A stretch of 64,000 nt of DNA from Anaerolineaceae bacterium (GCA_029975475.1 JARKPB010000008.1:620001-684000); one strand, 5' to 3'; shown: positions 28,067 to 37,489, counted from the first letter of the stretch. Notes: a model not told the origin generated them from the letters alone. A program made the numbers and translations.

Positions 28067-29164
28067 ATGAAAAAAAGTGGGATTTCATTTTTCCTGGCTG
28101 TCCTGATGGTTGTGGCGATAATTCTCTCAGCCTGCGCTCAGGCGACAGAAGCGCCCGTCCAGACAGAAGCTCCGACCGAGGTAGTAACCGAAGCCCCGAC
28201 CGAAGCCCCGCCTGCCATAGGCACAGCTGAACACCCTATCAAGGTGTTGTTCGTTCCGTCAGTTGATGCGAATGTCATCACAACTGGCGGAGAAATCATG
28301 GCCAAGGCGTTAAAAGCCGCCACGGGTTTGGAATTTGTAGTGAGCGTTCCAACATCCTATGCCGCGACCATCGAAGAAATGTGCGCTTCACCATCCGACA
28401 CGATGGGATTTATCCCGGGTCTCGGCTATGTGCTGGCGCATAATCTGTGCGGAGTGGATGTGGCCTTCAAGGCGATCCGTTTTGGAAACGATTCCTATTA
28501 CGCCCAGTTCCTGGTCCAGCGGGACAGCCCGTACAAAGAATTAAAAGACCTGGACGGCAAGAAGTGGGGGACGACCGATCCGGGATCGACTTCTGGCTAC
28601 ATGGTTCCGCTGGTGATGTTCCAGGAGGAAGGTATTAAACCCGGCGAAACAGTGGAAACCGGCGGGCACAATCAGGCTGTGAAAGCTGTATACAACGGCG
28701 AAGTTGATTTCGCCACCACGTTCTTCTCTCCGCCCTTAAGACCGGAGAACCTGGGGCCCTGGAAGGTCGGCGATCCCCCGGACATTCCGGATGAACTGGT
28801 GCCGGAATGCAAAGTCTCGGAAGATGGCAAAAACCTGGTTTGCGGCGGTTACACCGTTCTGGATGCGCGGCGAAACATCCGAACGGAAGCGCCGGATGTT
28901 ATCCAGAAAGTTCGCATCCTCGCGATCTCTCCGGCGATTCCAAACGATACCCTTTCTTTTGGTCCCGAATTCCCGGCTGACCTGCGCGCCAAGATTGAAG
29001 CCGCTCTGATCGATTTTAGCAAGACGGAAGAGTGGAAAGCTTCCATTGGTAATCAGGATTTCTACGGATGGTCAGGCATCGCTCCTGCCAAAGATGCGGA
29101 ATATGACTTCATCCGCAAGATGGTCGCCGCTGCCGGAATTACCCTGGAAAACATTGGAAAGTAA
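28067..29164 (+). CDS. phnD: Phosphonate/phosphite-type ABC transporter binding lipoprotein (PhnD-like)
   Basis: 365 residues from the ATG at 28067 with GAGGAG upstream. A lipoprotein signal (ending ILSAC) is followed by a Thr/Glu/Pro-rich linker. The binding domain has IKVLFVPSVDA, MCASPSDTMGFIPGLGYV, DLDGKKWGTTDPGSTSGYM and the AVYNGEVDFATTF segment, as in PhnD/PtxB/PhnS-like periplasmic proteins that bind phosphonate, phosphite or similar oxyanions. No phosphonate-degradation genes are near, so the ligand is open. Confidence 0.85.
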   Translation: MKKSGISFFLAVLMVVAIILSACAQATEAPVQTEAPTEVVTEAPTEAPPAIGTAEHPIKVLFVPSVDANVITTGGEIMAKALKAATGLEFVVSVPTSYAATIEEMCASPSDTMGFIPGLGYVLAHNLCGVDVAFKAIRFGNDSYYAQFLVQRDSPYKELKDLDGKKWGTTDPGSTSGYMVPLVMFQEEGIKPGETVETGGHNQAVKAVYNGEVDFATTFFSPPLRPENLGPWKVGDPPDIPDELVPECKVSEDGKNLVCGGYTVLDARRNIRTEAPDVIQKVRILAISPAIPNDTLSFGPEFPADLRAKIEAALIDFSKTEEWKASIGNQDFYGWSGIAPAKDAEYDFIRKMVAAAGITLENIGK

Positions 29165-29181
29165 TTTCCGGTGAATTGCTG

Positions 29182-29216
29182 ACAAACCCGGACAGGGATC
29201 TCCTGTCCGGGTTTGT
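29182..29216 (+). terminator. Intercistronic hairpin between phnD and phnC
   Basis: A perfect 15-bp stem, ACAAACCCGGACAGG pairing with CCTGTCCGGGTTTGT, and a five-base loop. The T-run is missing, so it probably weakens rather than ends transcription, or protects the phnD message, giving more binding protein than permease. Confidence 0.6.
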
Positions 29217-29240
29217 AAATTTGAGACACAGGATTTTGTA

Positions 29241-29993
29241 ATGCTCGAAGTCAACAACCTGACGAAAATATATGACGGCGGTGTGCAGGCTCTACATAAT
29301 GTCTCATTCAGCGTACCGCGCGGCCAATTTCTGGCGGTCATTGGATTAAGCGGATCGGGGAAGTCGACCTTGCTGAGGTGCATCAACCGGTTGATAGAAC
29401 CCACAGCCGGCACGATCACATGGAAAGGTGTGGATATTACCAACGCATCCGAGGAAGAGATGCGCCAGATCCGCCGAAAGATCGGGATGATTTTTCAGCA
29501 TTTTAACCTGGTCAATCGTTCCTCTGTCCTCACAAACGTTCTGGCCGGACGTCTTGGGTATGTCAACCCGGCCTACAGCCTGATCAACCGGTTTCCAGAA
29601 AAGGACATTCAAAAAGCCATGCTTGAACTGGAACGGGTCGGGATTGCTGATAAAGCCAAAAACCGCGCCGATGAATTAAGCGGCGGGCAGCAGCAGCGGG
29701 TTGGCATCGCCAGAGCGATGATGCAGGACCCTGAAATGGTTTTGGCCGACGAGCCGGTCGCCAGTCTTGATCCGGTGCTGGCTCATTCAATCATGCAGTA
29801 TCTGCAAAAAATAAATGAAGATTACGGTGCGACTGTGCTGTGCAGCCTGCACTTTTTAGACCTGGTTCATCGTTATGCGGACCGCGTTATTGCATTAAAC
29901 GCTGGCGAACTTGTTTTCGACGGATTACCTGGTGAAATCGATGATACCAAGTTTAAAGAAATTTACGGGCGCGATGCAGAACGGGTAGGGTAA
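29241..29993 (+). CDS. phnC: ABC transporter ATPase, PhnC-like
   Basis: 250 residues. Walker A GLSGSGKST, Q-loop FQHFNL, signature LSGGQQQRV, Walker B MVLADEP with the D-loop ASLDP and the switch His in CSLHFL are all present. The length and IRRKIGMIFQHFNLV match the PhnC group. It drives uptake with PhnD and PhnE. The stop is four bases before the permease ATG. Confidence 0.93.
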   Translation: MLEVNNLTKIYDGGVQALHNVSFSVPRGQFLAVIGLSGSGKSTLLRCINRLIEPTAGTITWKGVDITNASEEEMRQIRRKIGMIFQHFNLVNRSSVLTNVLAGRLGYVNPAYSLINRFPEKDIQKAMLELERVGIADKAKNRADELSGGQQQRVGIARAMMQDPEMVLADEPVASLDPVLAHSIMQYLQKINEDYGATVLCSLHFLDLVHRYADRVIALNAGELVFDGLPGEIDDTKFKEIYGRDAERVG

Positions 29994-29996
29994 TGC

Positions 29997-31817
29997 ATGA
30001 AATCAAAATTCGATTTTAAGAAATTTCGTCCAGTGGGAATTTTTCTTGCTATTCTGGCTGCCTTATTGATTTATGCTTATGGTTTTCAGGTTACCAAAGT
30101 CAATTTAGAGGAAACCAGATCGGAGAAGCGGCAAACCCAATTGGTGCGGATCATCCGGGCGCTGGCGAAGCCGGATTTGATTACCTACGACTATCAGGAA
30201 ACCGAAGCCACCTTTCGCATCCGTATCCCGTGTCCGCCCGAAGGATTTCAACCTACGCTGCCGAAAGAGGGCGCGCCTTATCTTAAGATGACTCCCGCCT
30301 GCGCTAATCCAAAAGATACCATCACTGTTGAAGGAGAAAATTTTCCTCCCAACGCGTCAGGGCCGTTGTATTTTATTCCCCCATCGGAAGTCACCCTGTC
30401 TCTGGGGACAATCCAGACGGACTCCGCAGGTCATTTTTCTATGACCGTTAAACTGCCGGATCGACCCGCTGAAGAAGATCAATATATTCGCGCGCTGGTC
30501 AAAGTCCCTTCCGGTGTTCCCAGGGCTTCGGCAGCGCTGATTGATACCTGGGATAAGATCGTTGAAACGGTTTTTTTAGCCCTCCTGGCAACCACGCTGG
30601 GAACGCTTTTAGCGGTGCCGCTTTCATTTTTTGCCGCCCGAAATTTAATGAAAGATGTCACCAGCCCGTTTATCAGTGTCGCCCTGTATATTCTGCTGAT
30701 CCCTTTGGGGATCCTGGCGGGAGCACAAATCGCCCGATGGGCGATTAGCCTGCGTTTATTGCTGGGAATCACTTTGTGGGTTGATGGTATTGGCATTATC
30801 GTGCTTCCCCTGGCGCTGCTTTTTCTCTTCCGTTGGTCCGTGCCGCAGACGGATGAGCAAAAACCATCATGGAAATTGCGAATTGCCCGGGCGCTCGCTT
30901 TGCTGCTGGCGTATTTCCTGGGCGTTCTGACTCTTTCATTTGTGTCAAATATCTTGATTGAAGCCGGAAATTTCATTCAGCCTGCCCTGGGTAGTTTTGG
31001 TTTTATCGGCAAATTTGTCCGCGATTGCGGTGATATTCTTGGAATGATCTTAACGATCCTGTCCGCTCTGGTGGGCGGCGGCGTGTTATTAAATATCGCC
31101 AATCGTTTTGGGGAATACGCGATCCGCCATTTTTCTTTCTCTGCCAACCGGCTGCTGAATTTGATCATCGGGACCGTATCTGGGGCCGGCCTGGCGGTGA
31201 TGCTCATGGCCGGTATTGATTGGCTGTATCAATTTGACAACCGCTGGATCTCGCTTTATTTTCCAGCGGGCATTGGCGGATTGCTCGGTTTGCTCATGGC
31301 GCTCCGATTTAAACCCCGAGACAAAGTTGGAATTGGCATGGTTGTGTACTTCATCTCCCGCACCATATTCAACGCGCTGCGTTCGATTGAAGCGTTAATT
31401 ATGGTGATTGTCTTTGTTGTCTGGGTCGGAATAGGTCCTTTCGCCGGTGTTCTCGCACTATCGCTGCACACGATCGCCGCTCTGGCGAAATTGTATTCGG
31501 AACAGGTCGAGAGTATTCTCCCGGGACCAATTGAGGCCGTCAAAGCGACCGGAGCGAACAGGCTTCAGACCATTGTTTACGCTGTGATTCCGCAAATCGT
31601 TCCACCTTACATCTCTTTCACGATGTATCGCTGGGATATCAACGTGCGCATGTCCACGATCATTGGCTTTGCCGGCGGCGGCGGAATCGGGTTTTTATTA
31701 ATTCAGAATATTAATCTGTTAAATTACCGGGCAGCCAGCGTTCAAATGATCGCCATCGCTCTTGTGGTAGCCAGCATGGATTATCTTTCTTCAAAGCTGC
31801 GCGAGAATATGGTCTAA
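29997..31817 (+). CDS. phnE: ABC transporter permease, PhnE-like, with extra domains
   Basis: 606 residues, about twice the size of usual PhnE. One N-terminal helix (about 13-33) is followed by an external region (about 35-180) containing an Ig/TIG-like segment (KDTITVEGENFPPN, DSAGHFSMTVKLPD). Then comes a permease part (about 183 on) that is itself long, with several extra hydrophobic helices before the C-terminal domain. The EAA-loop-like motif is GPIEAVKATGANR, about 525-537. Two permease domains may be fused, or the extra helices may be an insertion. Function as the membrane channel of the system is well supported; the extra domain's role is unknown. Confidence 0.85.
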   Translation: MKSKFDFKKFRPVGIFLAILAALLIYAYGFQVTKVNLEETRSEKRQTQLVRIIRALAKPDLITYDYQETEATFRIRIPCPPEGFQPTLPKEGAPYLKMTPACANPKDTITVEGENFPPNASGPLYFIPPSEVTLSLGTIQTDSAGHFSMTVKLPDRPAEEDQYIRALVKVPSGVPRASAALIDTWDKIVETVFLALLATTLGTLLAVPLSFFAARNLMKDVTSPFISVALYILLIPLGILAGAQIARWAISLRLLLGITLWVDGIGIIVLPLALLFLFRWSVPQTDEQKPSWKLRIARALALLLAYFLGVLTLSFVSNILIEAGNFIQPALGSFGFIGKFVRDCGDILGMILTILSALVGGGVLLNIANRFGEYAIRHFSFSANRLLNLIIGTVSGAGLAVMLMAGIDWLYQFDNRWISLYFPAGIGGLLGLLMALRFKPRDKVGIGMVVYFISRTIFNALRSIEALIMVIVFVVWVGIGPFAGVLALSLHTIAALAKLYSEQVESILPGPIEAVKATGANRLQTIVYAVIPQIVPPYISFTMYRWDINVRMSTIIGFAGGGGIGFLLIQNINLLNYRAASVQMIAIALVVASMDYLSSKLRENMV

Positions 31818-31838
31818 ATTAAGCGGTAAAAGCAGGGC

Positions 31839-32981
31839 TCACATCACCCGGTCTTCGCTTTCCAGCTGGAGATAATATAAGCGGTGGGTTTTACAGAAGT
31901 TGATTCCCAGTCCGCGCAGCTCTAAGAGCATTCTCTCATTATCGCTTCCGATCTGAACAATCTCGGCTGACCGGTAGCGTTTTGAGCGTAAAGTTTTCTC
32001 CAGTTCTGTGTATAACACTGCGCTTCCGCCGCTGCCGCGATATTTTTCCAGAATACCCGCGCCGTTAATATTGAGATGTGAGGTCGTCCTGGCTGCAATT
32101 AAGATCTTTAGCCACCCAAAGGGAAGCAATCTTCCCCGAATGCTCCGCGCAGCGCTGGTCACATCGGGGTAGGCAAGTAAAAATCCCGCTGGTTCTCCAT
32201 CCTTGAGGATGACTTTAATTAAGCGCGGGTCTGCAAACCAGATTAACTGATCGCTCATGATTTTCGCTTCTTTGAGTGAAAGGGGCGCATTGTCTGGCGC
32301 TCCTTGAAGGGCCTGGTTGTATAAATCCATCAGCCGGGGCACAAACTTCAATAATTCCAGACGGTTCCTAAAATTTACCACTTCGAAACCGCGTTTTTGT
32401 TTTGCTAGTTCTGCAGCGCGGTGAATTTTTTCCGGTAAAGTAATATTCATCGGTAAAAAGCCAGAAAGGATATCCGCCCTTGTTGTGAATCCGTAATTTT
32501 CCAGCAGCGGCTGGTAATACGGCGGATGATAAGGCAGGCCAAGCGCGGGTGGATATTCAAATCCCTTAATCAATAAGCCGATCCCGTCCAGCGGCGTAAA
32601 ACCCTTGGGTCCAATCAGGATATTCAGATGATTTTCGCGCGCCCAGCGGACGGCGGTATCCAGCAAGGCATTTGCCGCTTGAGGATCATCGAAACATTCA
32701 AACAGGGTGAACAATGCTGCCGAAACCGAATTGAATTGATTGTAGGCGTCGTTGCGAAATACGGCCAGGCGGCCAACCGCACTGCCAGACTCATTTTCAG
32801 CGATAAAAAAAGCGGCCTCCCCGTGCTCAAAGAGTGGGTTTTTGCTGGAATCAAAGATAGCAAAAGGGTTAAATTCTAGCGGTGGGGCATAATTCGGAAA
32901 CTGGTTGTAGATGCGATTTGGCAGCTGAATAAATCTTTTTTGGTCCTGGCGATTATCCGGCAGAATTTGAATGATCTTCAT
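31839..32981 (-). CDS. GNAT-type acyltransferase-like protein
   Basis: 380 residues. Two regions look like GNAT folds: about 40-150 (AAFFIAENESGSAVGRLAVF, IGPKGFTPLDGIGLLIKGF) and 250-370 (EPAGFLLAYPDV, GILEKYRGSGGSAVLYTELEKTL, then NERMLLELRGLGINFCKTHR). The C-terminal one has a recognisable acetyl-CoA loop (KYRGSGG). The family occurs widely as an uncharacterised acetyltransferase-like protein. No neighbour fixes its substrate. Confidence 0.75.
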   Translation of the reverse strand: MKIIQILPDNRQDQKRFIQLPNRIYNQFPNYAPPLEFNPFAIFDSSKNPLFEHGEAAFFIAENESGSAVGRLAVFRNDAYNQFNSVSAALFTLFECFDDPQAANALLDTAVRWARENHLNILIGPKGFTPLDGIGLLIKGFEYPPALGLPYHPPYYQPLLENYGFTTRADILSGFLPMNITLPEKIHRAAELAKQKRGFEVVNFRNRLELLKFVPRLMDLYNQALQGAPDNAPLSLKEAKIMSDQLIWFADPRLIKVILKDGEPAGFLLAYPDVTSAARSIRGRLLPFGWLKILIAARTTSHLNINGAGILEKYRGSGGSAVLYTELEKTLRSKRYRSAEIVQIGSDNERMLLELRGLGINFCKTHRLYYLQLESEDRVM

Positions 32982-33005
32982 ATCGCGTAGTATACATGAA
33001 GATTA

Positions 33006-34559
33006 TTAGGAGGGTAACTCATGATGGCGGATTCTTGGCAGCGCGGCTGCTGGATGGGTGGGCATTGGTTGAAGTGCGCTTTGATGGGCATTCACTTGAA
33101 TGATTTTGCGAAAATGATACCCGTAAATTGCCAGCGTGATAGCCAGGGGGAATTTAGATGGATACTTCAGTAATGTTCTGAAGAACAGGCGCCAGTATTG
33201 ACGTTTGCCTTCTTTCGCAAGGCCAATCCACACGATGGACCGAAGAAAAGCCTGAATTTCTGCCCACTGCAGGGTGACCGGGTGGTGGAGGGGCTTATAA
33301 TGGTCTAAAAAAGTATCAACCCGTTGATAAAAATTTGGATAAGCGTTGATCCTTGAAAGTAAACTGAAATATCCGCTCCTTAATTTTTCAGCATCCATTA
33401 AAGGGATAATATTGGTTGTCCCATCAGCGTTGTCGCCTGACATCTCTTTGAGTATTCGGCCTTCACTTTTCAATCTTTCGTACAGGCTGGTTCCATACGG
33501 AGCCTGCAACAATCCCACCATAGCCGCGATAATCCCGCTCTTCTGGATAAAATCCACCTGGCGGTCAAATATGTTTTCGCTGTCACTGTCAAAGCCGACG
33601 ATAAATCCAGCCATGACCTGAAATCCTTTTTGCTGCATTTTATGGACACTGGCCAGTAAATCCCTCTGGCTATTTTGCTTTTTATTGCATTCTTGAAGCG
33701 CGGCTTCATCGGGAGTCTCAATGCCCACAAAGATGTTGATAAAACCGGCTGCGGCCATCAAATTCATCAACTCATCATCATCGGCCAGATTGACTGACGC
33801 TTCGGTAACAAACAGGCAACCTTTTTTCCCTTTTTTCCACTGTATGATTGCGGGCAAGATCTCGCTCTTCAAGATTTTTTTGTTGCCAATAAAATTATCG
33901 TCCACAAAAAAAATATTTCGCCGCCAACCCAGTCGATATAAGTAGTCCAGCTCGGCAATGATTTGGTCGGCAGTTTTTATTCGCGGCTTGTGGCCCAGCA
34001 AGGCGGTCACATTGCAGAAATCGCAGTTATACGGGCAGCCTCTCGAAAACTGGATACCCATTGAGTCATAAGCCGATAACTTTAATAATTCATACCTCGG
34101 TAGTGGGCTTTTTGTGATCTCCGCATATTCTTTAGTCTCATATACACGCCTGGCATCGCCTGTCATCCAATCCTTCAAAAATTCAGGAAAGGTGATTTCG
34201 CCTTCATTGAGAACAAAATAATCTATTTCAGGAAAGTCCTGGTACTCACCGGTAAATAACGGGCCGCCAGCAACGATGGTGGCACCCAACCTTTTGCACT
34301 GGCGAGCGATCGTGTGAACAGAATTCCTCTGGACATCCATGGCGCTAATCAACACCAGATCTGCATTGAGAATATCCTGATCTTCAAGCGGTTCAATATT
34401 GGTGTCAACCAGCTTGATCTCCCAATCTTCTGGCACCATGGCCGCGATGGTAATGAGTCCCAAGGGAGGATTGCAGGCTTTTTTCCCGACGAATTTAATC
34501 GCGTGCTTAAAGGACCAAAAAGTATCTGGAAATTCAGGGTAAACCATCAATATCTTCAT
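33006..34559 (-). CDS. B12-binding radical SAM protein with DUF4070-like end
   Basis: 517 residues from the ATG at 34559, with GGAG upstream. The N-terminal cobalamin-binding fold (about 1-145) is followed by a radical SAM core with RGCPYNCDFC, then VDDNFIGN, FVGIET and a long C-terminal region of DUF4070 type (FIVGFDSDSENIF, PYGTSLYERLKSEGRI). Relatives include HpnP-like hopanoid methylases and many enzymes of unknown substrate, which methylate or rearrange inert carbons. No hopanoid genes are nearby. A lone gene, with its own promoter not evident. Confidence 0.87.
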   Translation of the reverse strand: MKILMVYPEFPDTFWSFKHAIKFVGKKACNPPLGLITIAAMVPEDWEIKLVDTNIEPLEDQDILNADLVLISAMDVQRNSVHTIARQCKRLGATIVAGGPLFTGEYQDFPEIDYFVLNEGEITFPEFLKDWMTGDARRVYETKEYAEITKSPLPRYELLKLSAYDSMGIQFSRGCPYNCDFCNVTALLGHKPRIKTADQIIAELDYLYRLGWRRNIFFVDDNFIGNKKILKSEILPAIIQWKKGKKGCLFVTEASVNLADDDELMNLMAAAGFINIFVGIETPDEAALQECNKKQNSQRDLLASVHKMQQKGFQVMAGFIVGFDSDSENIFDRQVDFIQKSGIIAAMVGLLQAPYGTSLYERLKSEGRILKEMSGDNADGTTNIIPLMDAEKLRSGYFSLLSRINAYPNFYQRVDTFLDHYKPLHHPVTLQWAEIQAFLRSIVWIGLAKEGKRQYWRLFFRTLLKYPSKFPLAITLAIYGYHFRKIIQVNAHQSALQPMPTHPAAALPRIRHHELPS

Positions 34560-34693
34560 GCCAATTTTCTCCACGATAATTGTCTGGTCCCAGTGTAGGT
34601 GGATTTTTGCCTCAGCACATGTGAAACCAGGCATACTTCAAGTCATATTTCGAGTTGTTACCGGTAGGTTAGGGGGCATATAAAAAACGCTGA

Positions 34694-34702
34694 TGCTATA
34701 AT
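34694..34702 (+). promoter_or_regulatory. Extended -10 promoter giving a leaderless kinase message
   Basis: TGCTATAAT at 34694-34702, with the kinase ATG at 34710. A start six or seven bases after the -10 would put the message 5' end at or next to the ATG. No Shine-Dalgarno is visible. Confidence 0.5.
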
Positions 34703-34709
34703 TGCTGGC

Positions 34710-35888
34710 ATGAGCGAGCGGGATCAAACGTTGACCTCCACAACCGCAATTAATCTGGCCTTCACCCTGGTGGTCATGGTTTCGTATTTCGCCATGTTTT
34801 CTTCCATGACCGTTCCCAGCCTGATGGATATCGCTCTTTTAACTTTCTTCGGGATTGCCTATATTTCGAACGGGATTTACGGATTTTCGAAATGCCGGGA
34901 GCAGCCCGGCCAGACAAAAACCTTTTTGTATTTCTTATCGCAAATAATTTTAGGGGTCGGAATTGTTTATACCAGCCGTGGTGCGGGATTAAATGCCCTT
35001 GTGCTCTTGCCACTGGTGGGTCATTCGGTACTGCTTCTTAGTAATAACTGGCTTTATTTATTCAATCTTTCGCTGGTGTTGTTGTATGTAGCGCTAAGCT
35101 ATCTCATCACCGGGAGTCTGCAAAATATCTGGACCAGCCTGCCCACCTTTTTTGCGGGTCAGGTCTTTATTGTCATTTTCACCGATATGGCTGTAAATGA
35201 AGAGAATGCCCGGAAAAAAGCTGAACGCCTGGTGCTGGATCTTGAATCAGCCAACCGCCAGCTAAAAAGTTATGCTGAACAGGCGCAATCGCTGGCGATT
35301 GTTGAAGAACGCAATCGGATGGCGCGTGAAATTCATGACGGTCTCGGACATTATCTGACCACAATCAACATGCAGATTTCCGCTGCTCTGGCGGCGTTAA
35401 GCCGCGGTGATGAAAAGCCTGAAAAATTGATGCGCTCGGCTCAAAAAATCACCCGCGAAGCCCTTCTGGATGTGAGGAAATCTGTTACCGCGCTGCGCCT
35501 CCCCAGCCAACCGCTGGAAAAGCGGATCGCCCTTCTTTGCGAACAAAGCAGCCTGACGGGAATACATTTTGATTTTGAGGTAAACGGCGATCCGGAGCGA
35601 TTGGATGATACCCTTGAACTGACGCTTTACCGAGGCGCTCAAGAAGGAATCCAAAACGTCCTCAAACACGCCAGGGCAAACAATGCCTGGGTTAAGTTAA
35701 CCTATTCAAGAGAGCGCGTATCCATTGAAGTGAAAGATAATGGTACAGGGGCTCAATTAGAAGATAATAAAGAACTTGGTTTTGGTTTGTTGGGACTGAA
35801 AGAACGGGTTGCTTCCATAAACGGGGAGATTACCTATGGTCGTGAAGCATCCGGAGGATTTTTCTTAAGGATTGAGGTCGCGCGATGA
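34710..35888 (+). CDS. NarL-family sensor histidine kinase
   Basis: 392 residues. Residues about 12-160 hold about six membrane helices without an obvious extracytoplasmic sensing domain. A coiled-coil-like linker (165-200) leads to the HisKA_3 dimerisation helix with phospho-accepting His209 in REIHDGLGH. The ATPase domain has NVLKHA (N-box), EVKDNGTGA and GFGLLGLKERV. It should phosphorylate the regulator encoded next (overlapping by four bases). Signal unknown. Confidence 0.92.
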   Translation: MSERDQTLTSTTAINLAFTLVVMVSYFAMFSSMTVPSLMDIALLTFFGIAYISNGIYGFSKCREQPGQTKTFLYFLSQIILGVGIVYTSRGAGLNALVLLPLVGHSVLLLSNNWLYLFNLSLVLLYVALSYLITGSLQNIWTSLPTFFAGQVFIVIFTDMAVNEENARKKAERLVLDLESANRQLKSYAEQAQSLAIVEERNRMAREIHDGLGHYLTTINMQISAALAALSRGDEKPEKLMRSAQKITREALLDVRKSVTALRLPSQPLEKRIALLCEQSSLTGIHFDFEVNGDPERLDDTLELTLYRGAQEGIQNVLKHARANNAWVKLTYSRERVSIEVKDNGTGAQLEDNKELGFGLLGLKERVASINGEITYGREASGGFFLRIEVAR

Positions 35889-36538
35889 TCAAGAAAATTC
35901 GCGTCATGCTGGTAGATGACCAGGCGCTGTTCCGGGAAGCCTTAAGAACGTTGTTATCCTACCAGGACGATCTTGAAGTTGTCGCTGAAGCGGCGAACGG
36001 CGAAGAAGCGGTCCGCTATTCGATTCAAGAGTTGCCCGATGTGATCCTGATGGATTTACAGATGCCGATCATGTCCGGAGTGGATGCCACGCAGCGCATT
36101 CGTAATCTACGGCAGGATGTGCAAATTATCGCGCTGACAACTTTTGATGACGATGAATTAATCATTGATGCGTTTAAAGCCGGCGCGATTGGTTATTTAC
36201 TGAAAGATGTTCCTTCAGAAAAACTTTTTGAAGCCATTCGCTCCGCTTCGCGTGGAGAATACTCCATCGCGCCGCCAATCATGGCCAAGCTGGTTTCTGA
36301 GGTGACCAAAACGGAAAGGGTTATTCAGCGGAAACCCGGGATTGATAACCCGCTCTCCAGACGAGAAAGGGAAGTGCTGCTCTTTGTAGCGGAAGGGTTA
36401 TCGAATAAAGAAATCGCCGATAAACTGGTGATATCCGAAGGGACGGTTAAGAATCACCTTTCAAATATTCTGGCGAAACTGGAAGTTCGCGACCGCGGCC
36501 AGGCGGTCATTCGGGCCAAAGAATCCGGCTTTATTTAA
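35885..36538 (+). CDS. NarL/FixJ-type response regulator
   Basis: 217 residues. The receiver domain has the acidic pair Asp11-Asp12, phospho-acceptor Asp57 (ILMDLQMP), the conserved Thr in LTTFD and Lys in LLKDVP. A LuxR-type helix-turn-helix occupies about 150-210 (LSRREREVLLFVAEGLSNKEIADKL). It is coupled to the kinase by ATGA. The targets are unknown, but the membrane protein just downstream is a natural candidate. Confidence 0.95.
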   Translation: MIKKIRVMLVDDQALFREALRTLLSYQDDLEVVAEAANGEEAVRYSIQELPDVILMDLQMPIMSGVDATQRIRNLRQDVQIIALTTFDDDELIIDAFKAGAIGYLLKDVPSEKLFEAIRSASRGEYSIAPPIMAKLVSEVTKTERVIQRKPGIDNPLSRREREVLLFVAEGLSNKEIADKLVISEGTVKNHLSNILAKLEVRDRGQAVIRAKESGFI

Positions 36539-36556
36539 AATTCGGAGTGATAAAAG

Positions 36557-37393
36557 ATGAACGGAAAGACCAACACAGGCACCCACTGGCTTGAATATGC
36601 TGGAATAGCTCTGATATCCATTGGCGTATTTACATTTTTAGGCATTCGGCTGGCGATCTACTGGCTGCCGTTCATCACAGTGCCAATAATTGGCTGCCTG
36701 ATTCTTATCGAAGGGATGCGCAAAAAAAAGGCGGGGTTGATGATCAGCGGCGCGGCAGCGGTATTACTTGGCACCGCTGGATTCGCGGTTCTATTTTTTG
36801 CCAACCATCTAAGCGTCATTCATCAGATTGGAATATTCCTATGCGCCGGTGGTGTGGTCTGGGCGTTAATCACGCTGGTTACCGGGGTTGCTTTATCAAA
36901 ACCATCCTGGTGGGCGCTAATTCCCGCCAGCCTTTTTCTGGGCACGGGCGGCGTTTTCTTATTTACCCGGCTGTATTTTGTCGATTTTGTTTTATACTTG
37001 TGCGCTGGCCTGGGACTGGCTTTTATCATCTGGGGTACTGCGGGCCGCTATCTCGGTTTAATCATCCCGGGATCTTTGCTGCTCGCCGCTGGTCCGGGAA
37101 TCTATGCTGCATGGGGTAAGATTGGCACGCCAAACGGTTTAATGCAAACAGGGATTATGCTGGTCTGTTTTGCTTTTGGCTGGGGTTTGATCACGGTGCT
37201 TTCAAAAGTAATCACCAGTCGGTTTGTCTGGTGGCCCTTGATCCCTGGAGGAGTATTTGCAGTCGTGGGGTGGGGATTATATATTGGCGGTGATCCGGGT
37301 TCGGCGGCTTCGTTTATTGGAAACACTGGTTCTGTCGGCCTGGTCATGGTCGGTTTGTATATGCTGTTGATGAGGCGCGGAATGCGCTCATAA
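36557..37393 (+). CDS. Polytopic membrane protein next to a two-component pair
   Basis: 278 residues with about eight hydrophobic segments of 18-22 residues separated by short loops (for example IGCLILIEGMRKKKAGLMISGAA split by RKKK). No conserved catalytic motif is visible and I do not recognise the family. It starts eighteen bases after the response regulator and shares its direction, so it may be co-transcribed with, and controlled by, the two-component pair. Confidence 0.7.
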   Translation: MNGKTNTGTHWLEYAGIALISIGVFTFLGIRLAIYWLPFITVPIIGCLILIEGMRKKKAGLMISGAAAVLLGTAGFAVLFFANHLSVIHQIGIFLCAGGVVWALITLVTGVALSKPSWWALIPASLFLGTGGVFLFTRLYFVDFVLYLCAGLGLAFIIWGTAGRYLGLIIPGSLLLAAGPGIYAAWGKIGTPNGLMQTGIMLVCFAFGWGLITVLSKVITSRFVWWPLIPGGVFAVVGWGLYIGGDPGSAASFIGNTGSVGLVMVGLYMLLMRRGMRS

Positions 37394-37444
37394 AGCGCGG
37401 TCCGGCACCTGTTCAAAGCGCAGTAGATTTGATATGATTGGCGT

Positions 37445-37469
37445 CTGACCCCGGAGATTCCGGGGTCAG
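37445..37469 (+). repeat. Hairpin upstream of typA
   Basis: CTGACCCCGGA and TCCGGGGTCAG form an 11-bp perfect stem with a three-base loop, 20 bases before the typA ATG. A -10-like TATGAT (37433-37438) lies just upstream, so the hairpin may cap the 5' end of the message. It may instead end the preceding membrane-protein message, though a T-run is lacking. Confidence 0.45.
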
Positions 37470-37489
37470 GTTGTGTGGAAAGGAACAGT

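Noticed and set aside
37475-37489. GTG start for typA
   Set aside because: The ATG at 37490 has AAGGAA at normal spacing and gives the typical [12 protein letters not shown] start.
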